DNA of 64,000 nucleotides from contig NC_061794.1 in assembly GCF_021462225.1 (NCBI RefSeq), positions 17,005,784 through 17,069,783 on the forward strand, in the 5' to 3' direction. The stretch is from Girardinichthys multiradiatus. Taxonomy: Eukaryota; Chordata; Actinopteri; Cyprinodontiformes; Goodeidae. Below the pieces are notes generated by a model. The model was not told the DNA's origin, ran no database searches, and saw only the letters and a list, made by a program, of their open reading frames with translations. The position numbers and the translations under genes are program-made. Numbering within the stretch: the stretch's first letter is position 1; each line of letters starts with the position of its first letter. Of the stretch, positions 38,401-48,600 are shown in pieces.

Positions 38401-38436
38401 AATAAAGTCAGGGACAAACGCGCTGACGTCATGTGA
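23453..38436 (+). CDS. ifrd2: Interferon-related developmental regulator 2
   Basis: IFRD-family armadillo/HEAT-like protein. IFRD2 is known as a ribosome-binding translation inhibitor; IFRD1 is a transcription co-regulator. Coding exons: 23453-23495, (optional 25600-25656), 28869-28985, 29172-29256, 32635-32759, 32961-33118, 33438-33491, 33683-33861, 34658-34766, 35522-35656, 35777-35905, 36444-36539, 38356-38436 (TGA 38434). Phases agree throughout: 436 residues, 455 with the optional exon (human about 442). Start MPRSKKGK matches the family's basic N-terminus, followed by an acidic Ser-rich stretch. Diagnostic blocks are SAKTRLAALESLQQ, RIAVGETIALLVELGRDID, LATDGNKHRAKNDRRKQRS, LLRDIFGLGPPLILDAATIK and the C-terminal FKARTKLRNKVRDKRAD. 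These fit IFRD2 better than IFRD1 (for example LLRDIFGLGP; RDKRAD near the very end). Introns hold a full Tc1 element (reverse), a hAT MITE and a SINE. No disabling change. Confidence 0.96.
24120..24388. mobile_element. Decayed hAT-like element end in ifrd2 intron 1
   Basis: The right end 'cctgatcggtgcatctcta' is the typical terminus of a teleost hAT family (complement of TAGAGATGCACCGATCAGG). A left terminus is not clear, so the start is approximate. The rest of the intron (23496-25599) shows no gene. Confidence 0.45.
25600..25656 (+). other. Candidate optional (cassette) exon of ifrd2
   Basis: 57 nt bounded by a pyrimidine-rich tract plus TTAG on the left and GTAAC on the right. Phase 1 at both ends, so it can be included or skipped between exons 23453-23495 and 28869-28985 without shifting the frame. 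Encodes a Gln/Leu-rich piece (LRQEVLQLQL). No clear match in human IFRD2; could be spurious. Confidence 0.4.
27055..27165 (-). mobile_element. tRNA-derived SINE fragment
   Basis: On the minus strand it reads 'gcgcctgtggcgtagg...' then 'cctgggttcgcc' (B-box-like) and 'catgtgttccctctattcct', the same general layout as the SINE at 60965-61157. Truncated. Confidence 0.5.
27502..27694 (-). other. Unassigned minus-strand exon-like open segment
   Basis: On the minus strand a pyrimidine tract TTTTTTGTTTCAG precedes 27694 and GTACGG follows 27502. Between them 193 nt are open (64 codons plus one base): HSSAMRGEGRRGRRAKLTLR, then LAQDFLLLVGLLKTRGVI, HLFPHFMFTLQ and NGHAAFEFMLKSTG. Composition looks protein-like and less AT-rich than the intron around it, but I do not recognise the family and saw no partner exon nearby. 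It could be an exon of a nested antisense gene, a relic exon, or part of an unrecognised mobile element. Confidence 0.3.
29664..30107. mobile_element. Possible MITE in ifrd2 intron
   Basis: Begins with GGGCGCGTTCACACTGC, a terminus common in teleost non-autonomous DNA elements. The similar GGCACGCATTCACACTGC lies inside and the right side ends near 'ggcgtgaaagcagttc'. Terminal repeats are poorly matched, so boundaries are uncertain. Confidence 0.4.
30292..31901 (-). mobile_element. Tc1/mariner element, copy B (complete), in ifrd2 intron
   Basis: 1610 bp, in reverse orientation between ifrd2 exons 29256 and 32635. Right flank TA (31902-31903); left flank TT, one change from the expected TA. 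Inverted arms about 200 bp with inner repeats of the end motif (CTCACAAAATTAGCATAT-like). Length identical to copy A. Confidence 0.95.
30569..31573 (-). CDS. Tc1-like transposase, full-length open frame
   Basis: 334 residues, ATG at 31573, stop at 30569. N-terminal helix-turn-helix DNA-binding part ([17 protein letters not shown], about 27-43) followed by a basic linker (GRKRSGGKR). DDE catalytic domain: Asp148 in LFSDESKF, Asp238 in [10 protein letters not shown], Glu273 in LNPIENLW, with 34 residues between the last two (DD34E). No stop or frameshift. It could still be active; it may equally carry missense damage that cannot be judged without a consensus. It is antisense to ifrd2 and not part of the host gene. 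Confidence 0.95.
   Translation of the reverse strand: MGKTADLTAVQKATIDTLKQEGKTQKDISERIGCSQSPVSRHLSRKSVGRKRSGGKRCTTRRGDRTLKKIVEKGRFQTLGDLRKQWTESGVETSRATVHRRVQEMGYRCRIPQVKPLLYQKQRQKRLTWATEKQQWTVAQWSKVLFSDESKFCMSFGNQGARVWRKTGEKEMPKCQKSSVKYPQSVMVWGAVSAAGVGPLCFIKGRVNAASYQEILEHFMLPSAAKLYGDEDFIFQHDLAPAHSAKTTGKWFTDHGITVLNWPANSPDLNPIENLWDIVKRTLGDSRPNTLDELKAAIEASWASIRSQQCHRLIASMPRRIEAVISAKGFPTKY
34383..34556. mobile_element. hAT MITE in ifrd2 intron
   Basis: 174 bp with inverted ends CAGGATTGTCAAACTCCAG and complement of CATGGGTGTCAAATTCCAG. Flanked by octamers ACTTAGTT (34375-34382) and ACTTAGTC (34557-34564), a 7 of 8 matching target duplication as expected for hAT. Confidence 0.85.
34837..35465 (+). 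mobile_element. Internally deleted Tc1/mariner remnant in ifrd2 intron
   Basis: Both ends of the old family are kept ('gcattgcaaaagccttatca' and 'atacttctgcaaggcactg'). The centre retains only the 5' untranslated part and the 3' part ('aaaggtggttctacaaagta'). The transposase core is deleted. Confidence 0.8.
36909..37274 (-). mobile_element. tRNA-headed SINE-like element, minus orientation
   Basis: Read on the minus strand it starts GGGCTGCACGGTGGTGCAG, has an A-box/B-box-like head and ends in a CAGT/GACT-type short tandem tail. The 12-bp CCCTGGGATTCA occurs at 36897-36908 and again at 37275-37286, a target-site duplication. Same family as 58679-59039. In ifrd2 intron 12. Confidence 0.8.
37390..38080 (-). 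mobile_element. Probable decayed Tc1-like remnant in ifrd2 last intron
   Basis: Phrases such as 'cataccatgatatctgagcc', 'ccacgcttcactgtg' and 'tgggctggccaatcca' are typical of reverse-oriented Tc1 transposases. Too decayed to place ends or a frame. Confidence 0.45.
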
Positions 38437-38605
38437 GGGACGGACCAGAATGGACTGAAGGGAGCGGACGAGACACCAAGATGCCTTCAGATCTTCACCT
38501 TTCAGACACAAAAACACTCAGTTTCTTCCACTTGTGCTCTTTATCTGCTCTACTAAGAGCTTAGTCTGCCATTAAGTCTTTTTGCCTGACCAGTTGAGTG
38601 GTTTT

Positions 38606-38611
38606 AATAAA
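38606..38611 (+). terminator. ifrd2: Candidate ifrd2 polyadenylation signal
   Basis: AATAAA 170 bases after the stop; a second one lies at 38681-38686. Confidence 0.5.
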
Positions 38612-39504
38612 AAAAATGTTTTGATGCTTTTTTTTTTTTATTAATAAGGAGCAGAACCGGGTTGAAATCTGAACTTGTCTAATAAAGAAACGGATTCTGT
38701 ACAAAAAAGAGGCAAGAAAAATGTTCCGCTGGATCTCTTTAATGTATCGGACGTTCGAGTCCTCGTTTATCCCCCTGAAAGTCCCATGTCTCTCACCCAG
38801 AGTGGCTTCTTCAGCAGCCAAAATACTTTTACAAACAATGCAACCTTTGGGAAAAATGTGTGTGGTGTTTGCGTGCGTGCGTGTTTTATCTGACATTAAT
38901 TTAACCATGAAATAAAACACTTATCATAGGAATCCAGAAGATGCCTGATTAAAAAGCAGAAATCAAAACATTAATGTTGTCATTTCTGTATTGTTTTTGC
39001 TTTTGGATCGGGAATTAGTTTTACCCTTTTTCTGGTGAACAATTGTATTTTACTGTTTAATTTATTACGAGTGTAATAAGTGTTTATTAAGAAACTTGAA
39101 ATTACAAAACTGTTTACAGACACAATTATGGTTAAAGATGAGATGACGTTTTTAGAAATTTTCTTGCCGAAGAATTTTTAACGAGGATTGAAATATTTAC
39201 ATGTATTACAGATATACAGAGCACATGAATCTATGTGTTTGTGAGATGAATTAAAAGAAACATTTTAACCTCTAAAGAACAGTAAATGCATCCAGAGCTG
39301 CTGATTAACAAGTCTGCCTATACTATTCATAACGGATGGTAAAGTTCACAGTAAAAATTCATCTTACTGTTTAAACTATTTTGTTTTAGTTAAACTCACG
39401 GCCATTAAATGGTTAACAAAGGATCAAAAATGCCAGTTTTTACCAGACTGTTTTATTGGACCATATATATATATATAAATAAAAAAATAAATAACTTTAT
39501 CACT

Positions 39505-39655
39505 TCTGTCAGTGTGCCCCAGGGCAGATGTGGCTACAATGTAGCTCACCACTGTCAATGTATGAATGGGTGGATGACTGAATGTAGTGTGAAGCGCTTT
39601 GGGGTCTCTGGGGACTTGATAAAGCGCTATACAAGTGCAGGCCATTTACCATATT
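39505..39655 (+). mobile_element. Truncated teleost interspersed repeat (SINE/LINE 3' end type)
   Basis: Contains the widespread piece 'gtgaagcgctttggggtctc' followed by 'aagcgctatacaagtgcagg' and 'ccatttaccat'. 5'-truncated. Confidence 0.6.
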
Positions 39656-40538
39656 AAGAAGTAATAAAATCATTGGGGACACCGATTGTTACTTGTATTG
39701 TCCTTTTTTTGCCAGTTGGACCACACTTAATCATCTATAACAGTTCACAGGGTTTAAGCGTGCAGACAGAAGGATCTTTGATCAATCCCTCTGCACAATC
39801 TCTAGATACTCATGGGTCCTCTCTTAGGGTTACCCCATAGAATGAATGATTTTTCTTTCTGATGAACCATTTTTATGATTATTTAATCATATGTGTTCAG
39901 TCATCCTATAAGAGCCAGTGATTATTCACTGTCAGAATTCACCAGTTTTATTTAAAATGTCCAATAAGGTTCCCAGAATATTAAGAAGAGAAACTGGCCC
40001 ACAGCATCATACACCACACTCTATACTTAACAGAGGACATAAGATGCTTTTTGACATATTCATGTATTGTTTTATACCAGACCTATTCTAGGTTGAAAAG
40101 TTCAATGTTTGTCTCATCTAGCCAAAGTATACATTTTGAATTAAAGGCCCACTCCCAGTTTGGCAATGGTACACATTTGTTTGTCATATATTAGATAAGA
40201 AAATACTTTCTTGGTGTCAATTTATAGCAATCAGTTTTTTTTTGTAGTTGGCATGTCATCTTTGTTATGGAAAGCTAGAGACCCTGAGATGCCATTTCTT
40301 GCTGTTCTAGGCATTTTTTAAATTTTACCTACCTGCTCACTGTGGATGATAGGATAAATACAGATTATTGTCCTGCCTAATGGCCATTGGTTAAAAGAAA
40401 TTGGCCTCAGTTTCACTTCATATCAGAACCAGCATAAGGTTGTATTGGGTGAAAAAAATCTGACAGGATAGTCTTTTTTTCCTGAAATAATACCAGATTG
40501 TGAATTTGAGCCAAAGTATTAAATTATCTTTAAGTATA

Positions 40539-42106
40539 CAGGTCCTTCTCAAAAAATTAGCATATTGTGATAAAGTTCATTATTTTCCATAATGTCATGA
40601 TGAAAATTTAACATTCATATATTTTAGATTCATTGCACACTAACTTAAATATTTCAGGTCTTTTATTGTCTTAATATGGATGATTTTGGCATACAGCTCA
40701 TGAAAACCCAAAATTCCTATCTCACAAAATTAGCATATCATTAAAAGGGTCTCTAAACGAGCTATGAACCTAATCATCTGAATCAACGAGTTAACTCTAA
40801 ACACCTGCAAAAGATTCCTGAGGCCTTTAAAACTCCCAGCCTGGTTCATCACTCAAAACCCCAATCATGGGTAAGACTGCCGACCTGACTGCTGTCCAGA
40901 AGGCCACTATTGACACCCTCAAGCAAGAGGGTAAGACACAGAAAGACATTTCTGAACGAATAGGCTGTTCCCAGAGTGCTGTATCAAGGCACCTCAGTGG
41001 GAAGTCTGTGGGAAGGAAAAGGAGTGGCGGAAAACGCTGCACAACGAGAAGAGGTGACCGGACCCTGAAGAAGATTGTGGAGAAGGGCCGATTCCAGACC
41101 TTGGGGGACCTGCGGAAGCAGTGGACTGAGTCTGGAGTAGAAACATCCAGAGCCACCGTGCACAGGCGTGTGCAGGAAATGGGCTACAGGTGCCGCATTC
41201 CCCAGACCTGGGCTACAGAGAAGCAGCACTGGACTGTTGCTCAGTGGTCCAAAGTACTTTTTTTGGATGAAAGCAAATTCTGCATGTCATTTGGAAATCA
41301 AGGTGCCAGAGTCTGGAGGAAGACTGGGGAGAAGGAAATGCCAAAATGCCAGAAGTCCAGTGTCAAGTACCCACAGTCAGTGATGGTCTGGGGTGCCGTG
41401 TCAGCTGCTGGTGTTGGTCCACTGTGTTTTATCAAGGGCAGGGTCAATGCAGCTAGCTATCAGGAGATTTTGGAGCACTTCATGCTTCCATCTGCTGAAA
41501 AGCTTTATGGAGATGAAGATTTCATTTTTCAGCACGACCTGGCACCTGCTCACAGTGCCAAAACCACTGGTAAATGGTTTACTGACCATGGTATCACTGT
41601 GCTCAATTGGCCTGCCAACTCTCCTGAGCTGAACCCCATAGAGAATCTGTGGGATATTGTGAAGAGAACGTTGAGAGACTCAAGACCCAACACTCTGGAT
41701 GAGCTAAAGGCCGCTATCGAAGCATCCTGGGCCTCCATAAGACCTCAGCAGTGCCACAGGCTGATTGCCTCCATGCCACGCCGCATTGAAGCAGTCATTT
41801 CTGCAAAAGGATTCCCGACCAAGTATTGATTGCATAACTGTACATGATTATTTGAAGGTTGACGTTTTTTGTATTAAAAACACTTTTCTTTTTTTGGTCG
41901 GATGAAATATGCTAATTTTGTGAGATAGGAATTTTGGGTTTTCATGAGCTGTACGCCAAAATCATCCGTATTAAGACAATAAAAGACCTGAAATATTTCA
42001 GTTAGTGTGCAATGAATCTAAAATATATGAATGTTAAATTTTCATCATTACATTATGGAAAATAATGAACTTTATCACAATATGCTAATTTTTTGAGAAG
42101 GACCTG
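40539..42106 (+). mobile_element. Tc1/mariner element, copy C, between ifrd2 and apeh
   Basis: 1568 bp, TA on both sides (40537-40538, 42107-42108). Exactly 42 bp shorter than copies A and B. Inverted arms about 200 bp: the end motif at 40547-40564 recurs as CTCACAAAATTAGCATAT at 40721-40738, and the mirror pair is present in the right arm. Confidence 0.95.
40867..41829 (+). pseudogene. Tc1 transposase of copy C with 14-codon in-frame deletion
   Basis: 320 residues, open from [10 protein letters not shown] to the usual stop. Fourteen residues between CRIPQ and TWATEKQ (present in copies A and B) are missing just before the catalytic domain. Two other changes stand out: FSDESKF is FLDESKF, and SPDLNPIE is SPELNPIE. 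The DDE residues themselves remain. Likely inactive, though not proven. Confidence 0.88.
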
Positions 42107-42646
42107 TATGTGTGCTTGATATTGGATACGGGTTACTAACCAGCTTCCTAAAAAGCATGATTCCCTTAATATAAAAGTAACATAAATTATTGACATGCTT
42201 CAGTTACATTTATTGTAAAGTGATTGTTATTGGTTATGGGTACCAACAATTCTACCACTGTTGATTTAGTTAAAGACAATTATTTCAAAAAAGTTATTTT
42301 GTCCCATTTTAATTCTTTTTACACATCTTTACCAGTCATGTTGTTTCTGCTGCCCCCTTGCGGTTACTTTCACCACTACACCCGCTTCAAACCTAGCAAG
42401 GCGGTATCGTCCCTTCATGAATTCAACATGGAGGCGCAGGTCCAGTGAAAATCATTGCGTTTCGGTGTTGAAGCAGGTCTATTCGATGCGTTACCGTCAT
42501 GGACCGAGGGGTGTGAATGACTCTTGGCCTGACAGAAGCCGTCGGCAGCTGCTCCTGAGCAGGAACACATTAATGCAACGACTGTTATCAGGCTTGTTAG
42601 CTACGCCTTGTGGTTGGTTGTGAGCTGTGTGCTGCCGCAGACCCGG
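42107..42646 (+). promoter_or_regulatory. Probable apeh promoter/5' untranslated region
   Basis: Moderately CpG-containing DNA (42355-42646) before the apeh ATG. An in-frame upstream ATG at 42608 would add 13 residues (MWLVVSC...). I prefer 42647 because MDSDQITG is an acidic, non-hydrophobic start as expected for a cytosolic enzyme. No TATA box. Confidence 0.4.
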
Positions 42647-45600
42647 ATGGACTCAGACCAAATCACCGGGGTGTACGGAAAAGTCAGCGGCCTCCGTGCG
42701 CCTGTTTCAGCGCATGTGAGCGTGGAGCAGCTCCCGGAGGTCCGGATCTACACCGTGACAACAGGTGAGCCAACTGCGGCTAACACCTTCACAGCCTTCC
42801 GCCACTGATGGGGAACATTATTTCCATTTGTTAATTATATCTCTGCAACTAAACGGATTCATGTCAGCTGGCCGAAAATAAGAAGAATAATCGTTTCAAA
42901 ATATGTTAAAATAACTTAATTAACTGTGATAAAATTTGTGGATGCTTTATTAGAAACACTATTAACTGTGTTAATAAACACTTGAAAGATAAAAATAAAA
43001 AAAATCAGTACATTATATTGATTTAACCAAAATTAGTAGATAATATGCCACCGAGCCATTATATCAGCTTCATCGTTGATGTTCTCCATTGAAAGCTGAT
43101 TTTGAAAAACTTAAAAAAATCTATAGTCATAGAAAACACTAAATAGATATAGCTCCTACAAGGAAAGTCACAGACAAATGAAACCTTCTGGTATTGATCT
43201 GCCTCTAGGCCTCAACAATATTCACTGATCAGATGCTGACATCATCGAAGCCCCGCCCCCTGAGAACAGGAAGTAGCAAGTTTTCCTTTACAGACTCAAT
43301 GTTTGATGTTTTTCACCTAATCAACGTGAAACTGTCCCAAGTAACAGATAACATCATGGTCTTAGACAGTCACCAGTACTTACTGCTTTAGCTGGAGGGT
43401 GTGGCTATGATGGCGTGGCGTATTATGATGTCACGCCACAGCCATACGTTTCACTCTAAATTACACATGCATGGTCTGATTCACTCCAAAATAAATATGC
43501 TTGATCTTTCTCACCCCCTAAACAGCTCTATTGGATTACATTGAAATTTGGATAAATAGCGCCCCCTAGGACACTTCAAGGACTGTATCTCCCTCATACA
43601 TCATCGGATCCACTTGAAATGTAGTATACATGACCATGACTTAATGCAGCTTCTATGTGGAAGGTCGGATTTCCCCCAAATTTTAAATGCCGTGCCGCTC
43701 ACAGCCCCTCCTAGTGGCGATGTATGGAATTGAATGGCAGCCTCGTTGCTCATGTATAGGCGGCGCTGCCAGGATCCCGCCGTCGCTGCACAGGCCGAGA
43801 TGCGCTGAGGTGCGGGGGCTGCTTGCAGCTTTAATGCAAATTACAATTGAACTTATCTTTTAGATCACACGTCTAAAACTTATGAAATCAATCCCAGAAA
43901 CAGTGGAGATAGTACTATATTATTCACAATTAATGCCTCTTTTTTTTTGCTGAAGGGACGTGCAGAGATGGTAGAGGTTTAAACACACTTCAGCTGCCGT
44001 TGTACAGTAAAACGCGTACAGTGGTGTTAAATGGTATTTGCCCTCATACAGGTTTCTTCTGGCTTGTTTTTTGTTACATTTAATATTTCAGATAATCTAA
44101 TAGTTTATAATATCAGATGAAGATGACCTGATTATTAAACAATGCAGTTTTTCAAATGATGATTTCATTTAAGGGAAAAAACACTAACTCAACCAACCTG
44201 ACTGTGGATGAAAAATAATTGACCCCCCAAGGCTAATAACTGGTTGGACCATGCCTGGTCACAACTTCCATCAAGTGTTTGTGATAACTGGCAATGGGTC
44301 TTTTACATTGCTGTGGAGGAATATTTAAACATGAATAGTCCATCTCAAAAGGATTTAAGTCTGGACTTTGACTAGGACATTCCAAAACCTTTAATTTTTT
44401 GAGCCATTCAGAGGTGATGAACATGAATGAAAACAAAATGTACCCCTCAACTGATGATTCCATTTATTGAGGGGGGGAAGATGCTCTCTAAAACTCTAAT
44501 TAATCAGAGATGGACTTGCTGGTCCAGTATTGGGGCCATTTCCCTGCTGCATAACCTAAGTGCAATTGAGCTTTAGGTCTTCAGCTGGCAGTCAGAAGAT
44601 CTTCAATTCCTGTTTCATACCATTTTTATTCTATCAAATGTTGAGGTTCCCCATGAACCTTAACCTACTGATATATGTATCATTGTATCCATGTAAGCAT
44701 TTGTGTGTTAATCTGTGTATAAGGGTGGGCGTGAAACAAGAACAACACAACAAGAACTTTCAAAAAGGCTGTCGTCGCCCTGTGGTCAGTCTGGTCCTGT
44801 AACAGGGTGGCTGCTGTGGCCACAACCAAAGGCGCCACCGAGCCCTCTGACCACCATCAGCAGGAAGTGTCTTGCCCAAGGACGCAGCGACTGAGACAGA
44901 CAGAGCGGGGGTTTGAACAGGCAACCCACCAGTTACACGACAAACTCCTTCCACCTGAGCTACAACCGATCTGGTAGATCACGATTAAAAATCATGGGCT
45001 CTGTACATGTTGGTGTTTCAACACTTGAGGTACAAAGGCCAGTGGATCTTTGCACGTGAGAGATACTTGAATTTCTCTCTGGGATCTAGGTCTGGTCCAT
45101 GAACTCAACAGGAGGGTCAGTTGGCCTGCAAGACCCAGTTCTAACATAACTATTCTCTTCCCTTGTTCTGTGGACGTCCAGCCAGTTGGTGTCTTTGTGT
45201 TGTTTTAAGGAGGAATCTGGTCGCTTCTTCTCCTTGAAGAGTTAGGAGTGGTTTTACAATAAAAGTCCTTATGTCCCTTTCACCTTGAGCACATGATTCT
45301 CTGGCTATGAATGCTCCATGTAGCAAAGCATCCCCAGACCATCACACTGCCTCCACCATGTTTGACAGTCAGTATGATGTTCCTTTTTTGAAATGCTGTG
45401 AGTTTTCCACCAGATTTAATGAGACGGACACTTTCCAAAAAGTTCCACTTTTGTCTTAGTCCACAGGAAGTTTCACAAGATCATCAGGATGGTTTTTGGC
45501 AAATGTGAGATGGGCCTTTGTGTTCTTTAGACAACGTTCTGGGTTATTTTGTGACTTCCTGGACAAGTCATCAATGTGCTCCTGGAGTAATTTTGTCAGG

Positions 45601-48600
45601 CTGGCCACTCCTGGAATGGTTCACCACTGCTCCATGGTTTCTCCATACGTGGATAATGACTTTCACTGTAATTCATTGGAATCCCAAAGCCTTAGAAATG
45701 GCTTTCTGGAGGAAAACCTGTTAGCGACAGCGACTTTACTTCTCTTCTGTTCCCCAGTTCTTTTTAGGTTGGAGGATGGTGTTTTACTTTTTGAGATCTT
45801 TTAGCCCACTTCATGTTATCTAACAGGTTCTATTTTATTGACCTCTTCATTCTACAGGTCTGGCGGTTTGTAGCCTGGATATTGAACCTGAAGGTTTATT
45901 GTATTTAAATAGAAAAGTGTCCTTTGTTATGTGTGTAGTATAGTATATTTAAATGTAATACCCAGACACAAGGAGTGAGAGGATTGGATCCTCTTTCCCA
46001 GATCTCCTCATCTTCCATTCCTGGAGGACATTTATAATATTATGATCACATTTTTGCAAAAACATTACAGAGACCTAAAACAATGCCTTTGTGCAAAGTA
46101 AAATTAATAAGATTTTTTTCTAGGGGCCCCTTCAGTAAATACCAGCCTCTCACTGTGTACACATGCAGAGTGGATTCAGAGTGACCTGGTCCAGAGCTCC
46201 AGACTTCGCTACTCGCAGCAGTGGACTCTGATTGCTGACAGCAACAACCACCAGAGCATCAGGACCATCCTCCCACCTGGACCATGTGCACCAGTGTCTG
46301 GAGAGTGAGTCATGCTTGGTTTAATGTAACCATTTTGTCACCACATACCAATTAGATTTACAGCTGACATGAAGACTTTGGTACCAATCGAGACCCCCAT
46401 CAAGATGTCCCTTGTTAAACATTACCAGAAAGTACCATGGTCAGTCATGTTTATCGATTTCCAGTTCTGTTTTTCTTTATTGTCCATCTTATTTCTGTTC
46501 TTCAGGTTATTGAGTGAGCTCTCGCCGGTCCATGGCCTGAGGGCTGTTGTCAGGGAGACAGGCAGCCAGCATCTCCTAGAGGTAAGAACGATGGACCTCA
46601 GTCATCCCCAGTAAGATAAGTGCTTCAGCATCCCTGTCAGACTGACGTTTATGATTGCTGCTCTTCAGATCTGGGACCGTCACGGCCTCAGGAAATGCCT
46701 CAACCTGTCCGCCTTGAACGTCCACGGCAGAGTGTACGACGACTGTAAGAGATCGGACTGAGCATCATCAGTGAGTCTGGTACTTACACAGGCTCCTCAT
46801 GTGTCACCGTTTTTTGTGTGTGTGTGTGTGTGTGTTTGCAGCTCAGTTCGGCTGTCTGTCCTGGTCAGAGTGTGAGAGGAAGCTGCTGTATGTAGCTGAG
46901 AGTAGCAGGAGCTCATCGGCAGAAACGCGTGCCAGAGAATCCACGAGCAGAAAGGTTAACAAACATTTCCACAGGAACATCCTTTGATGGGGAGTTTGTT
47001 GTATGGAGAAATTTTTGTATCCAAGCAGGACAGGAGCGTGTACCGTGAGGACTGGGGCGAGGCGCTGACCGGGAAGAGTGTCCCAGTGCTCTGTGTGGTG
47101 GATTTGCACCATGGTGCAGTCGACGTGCTGCAGGGCGTCCCGCCAGACGTCTCACCTGGACAGGTGAGGACGGAAACCTCACAACATCACAACTGCTCAT
47201 TTTAATTACTTGTTTATAGTTTATTAACCCTTCGAATGTTGTTTTTGTTTTTTTTGTCTCCAGGCTCTGTGGGCTCCCGGCTCTCAGTCTGTGTTTTTTG
47301 TTGGTTGGTGCCTGGAGCCTTTCAGACTTGGGCTGAAGTTCTGCTCCAACCGCAGGTTTCAAACTTTATTTTCATACTCAGTCGGAAGCAGCATAACAAA
47401 ATAGCAGAAATTTAATCACTAAAATAAAAATGCAGCATTTTAATACCTAACTTCCAGCTTGAAAGTACTTGTATTTTGTTTTTGATTTTTAATGTTTGAA
47501 CATGTATGAACTGGGAAGGCTGGAGCTCCTAGAAGTGGTAAAATGTCCAAAACACATCATTAGATATTTGTCTTAGACATAAACAACAATAAGAAGAAAA
47601 CCCTAAAAGACTGTTCCAGCTCTCTCATATGTCTCGTTTGTGAACCCTTATCTTTTGGGTCATTATGTTGTGGACTCCTCCTTAGCTTCAGGCTACAGAC
47701 GGCTGTTCTCGAATTTAGAAGTTTACAGTTTTACGTCCATTCTTTTCACTCATTCATAAAAGTAGCCTCAGATCTGGATCGTTTTCCTCCGTTTGACCCT
47801 AAACGTTCAGCTTTTTTGAACCTGAGTGACTCATATGGGTTGACACAGTATGCTTTGTAATATCCAAATGTTTTTTTATTGCTCAAACAGGAGACACGCC
47901 AGGACACTGTTCTAAAATTGTTGCAGATTGCAGACACAACCAAAAACTTTAGCCAGTTTTCAAGAGTCCTGGACATTCCCAAAGGACTGCTGGAAGGCAG
48001 CAATAATTTAGCTGCCATGCATTCAAACTCAGCAACAATATGTCTCCCCAGTTGGATGGACCATCATGGCCACTCCTGAGTTAGATTATTGGGCTCAGAC
48101 CCTTGGGCACTACAGGGGAATACTACTTTCTGTGTGCATTTCTTCTGCTAAGAACATCAGTTATGGTGAAGACAAAAAAAAGAGACATGATTTGTATTTT
48201 GATTGCAATCCTCGGGGCTAAACTGTGAATAAATTAGGCAATTAAAAAATGACAGTTATATCTAAGTGTAAATGTAGGTTAATTGTATATTTAAAGTCAA
48301 TCAGAAGCTGTTTTATTGATTAAGATGTTTCAGTTTGACTTTTGCCTGTCAAACATGTTCAAGAAAAGGTTTATAAAATGGCTGCAGCCTCTTAAAGACA
48401 ACTGAGTTTGTAACATTATGAGCTGATGAACATCTGGTGTTTAGAAATATATCTGTTGCTTTCCTTCGCGTCAAAATGTTTCTTTGTGCAGCTTGATGTG
48501 GAGGCATTTTTCAAACTATGAAGTATTTATCAAGATTAACCACATTCTGTTGATTTTAAACGCCTCACTCAAGTTTTGACTTCTGGATTGGAATCGGTTC

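Larger units (their letters stand above)
38437..40538. other. ifrd2 3' untranslated region and intergenic DNA
   Basis: AATAAA at 38606-38611 and 38681-38686 are likely ifrd2 polyadenylation signals. Beyond them only a truncated repeat (39505-39655) and AT-rich DNA; no gene. Confidence 0.5.

Noticed and set aside
46955..47028. Acceptor at 46974 that would keep an open frame into the apeh exon starting 47029
   Set aside because: It would need a 20-nt intron, too short to splice; the acceptor at 47028 gives a 74-nt intron of normal minimal size.
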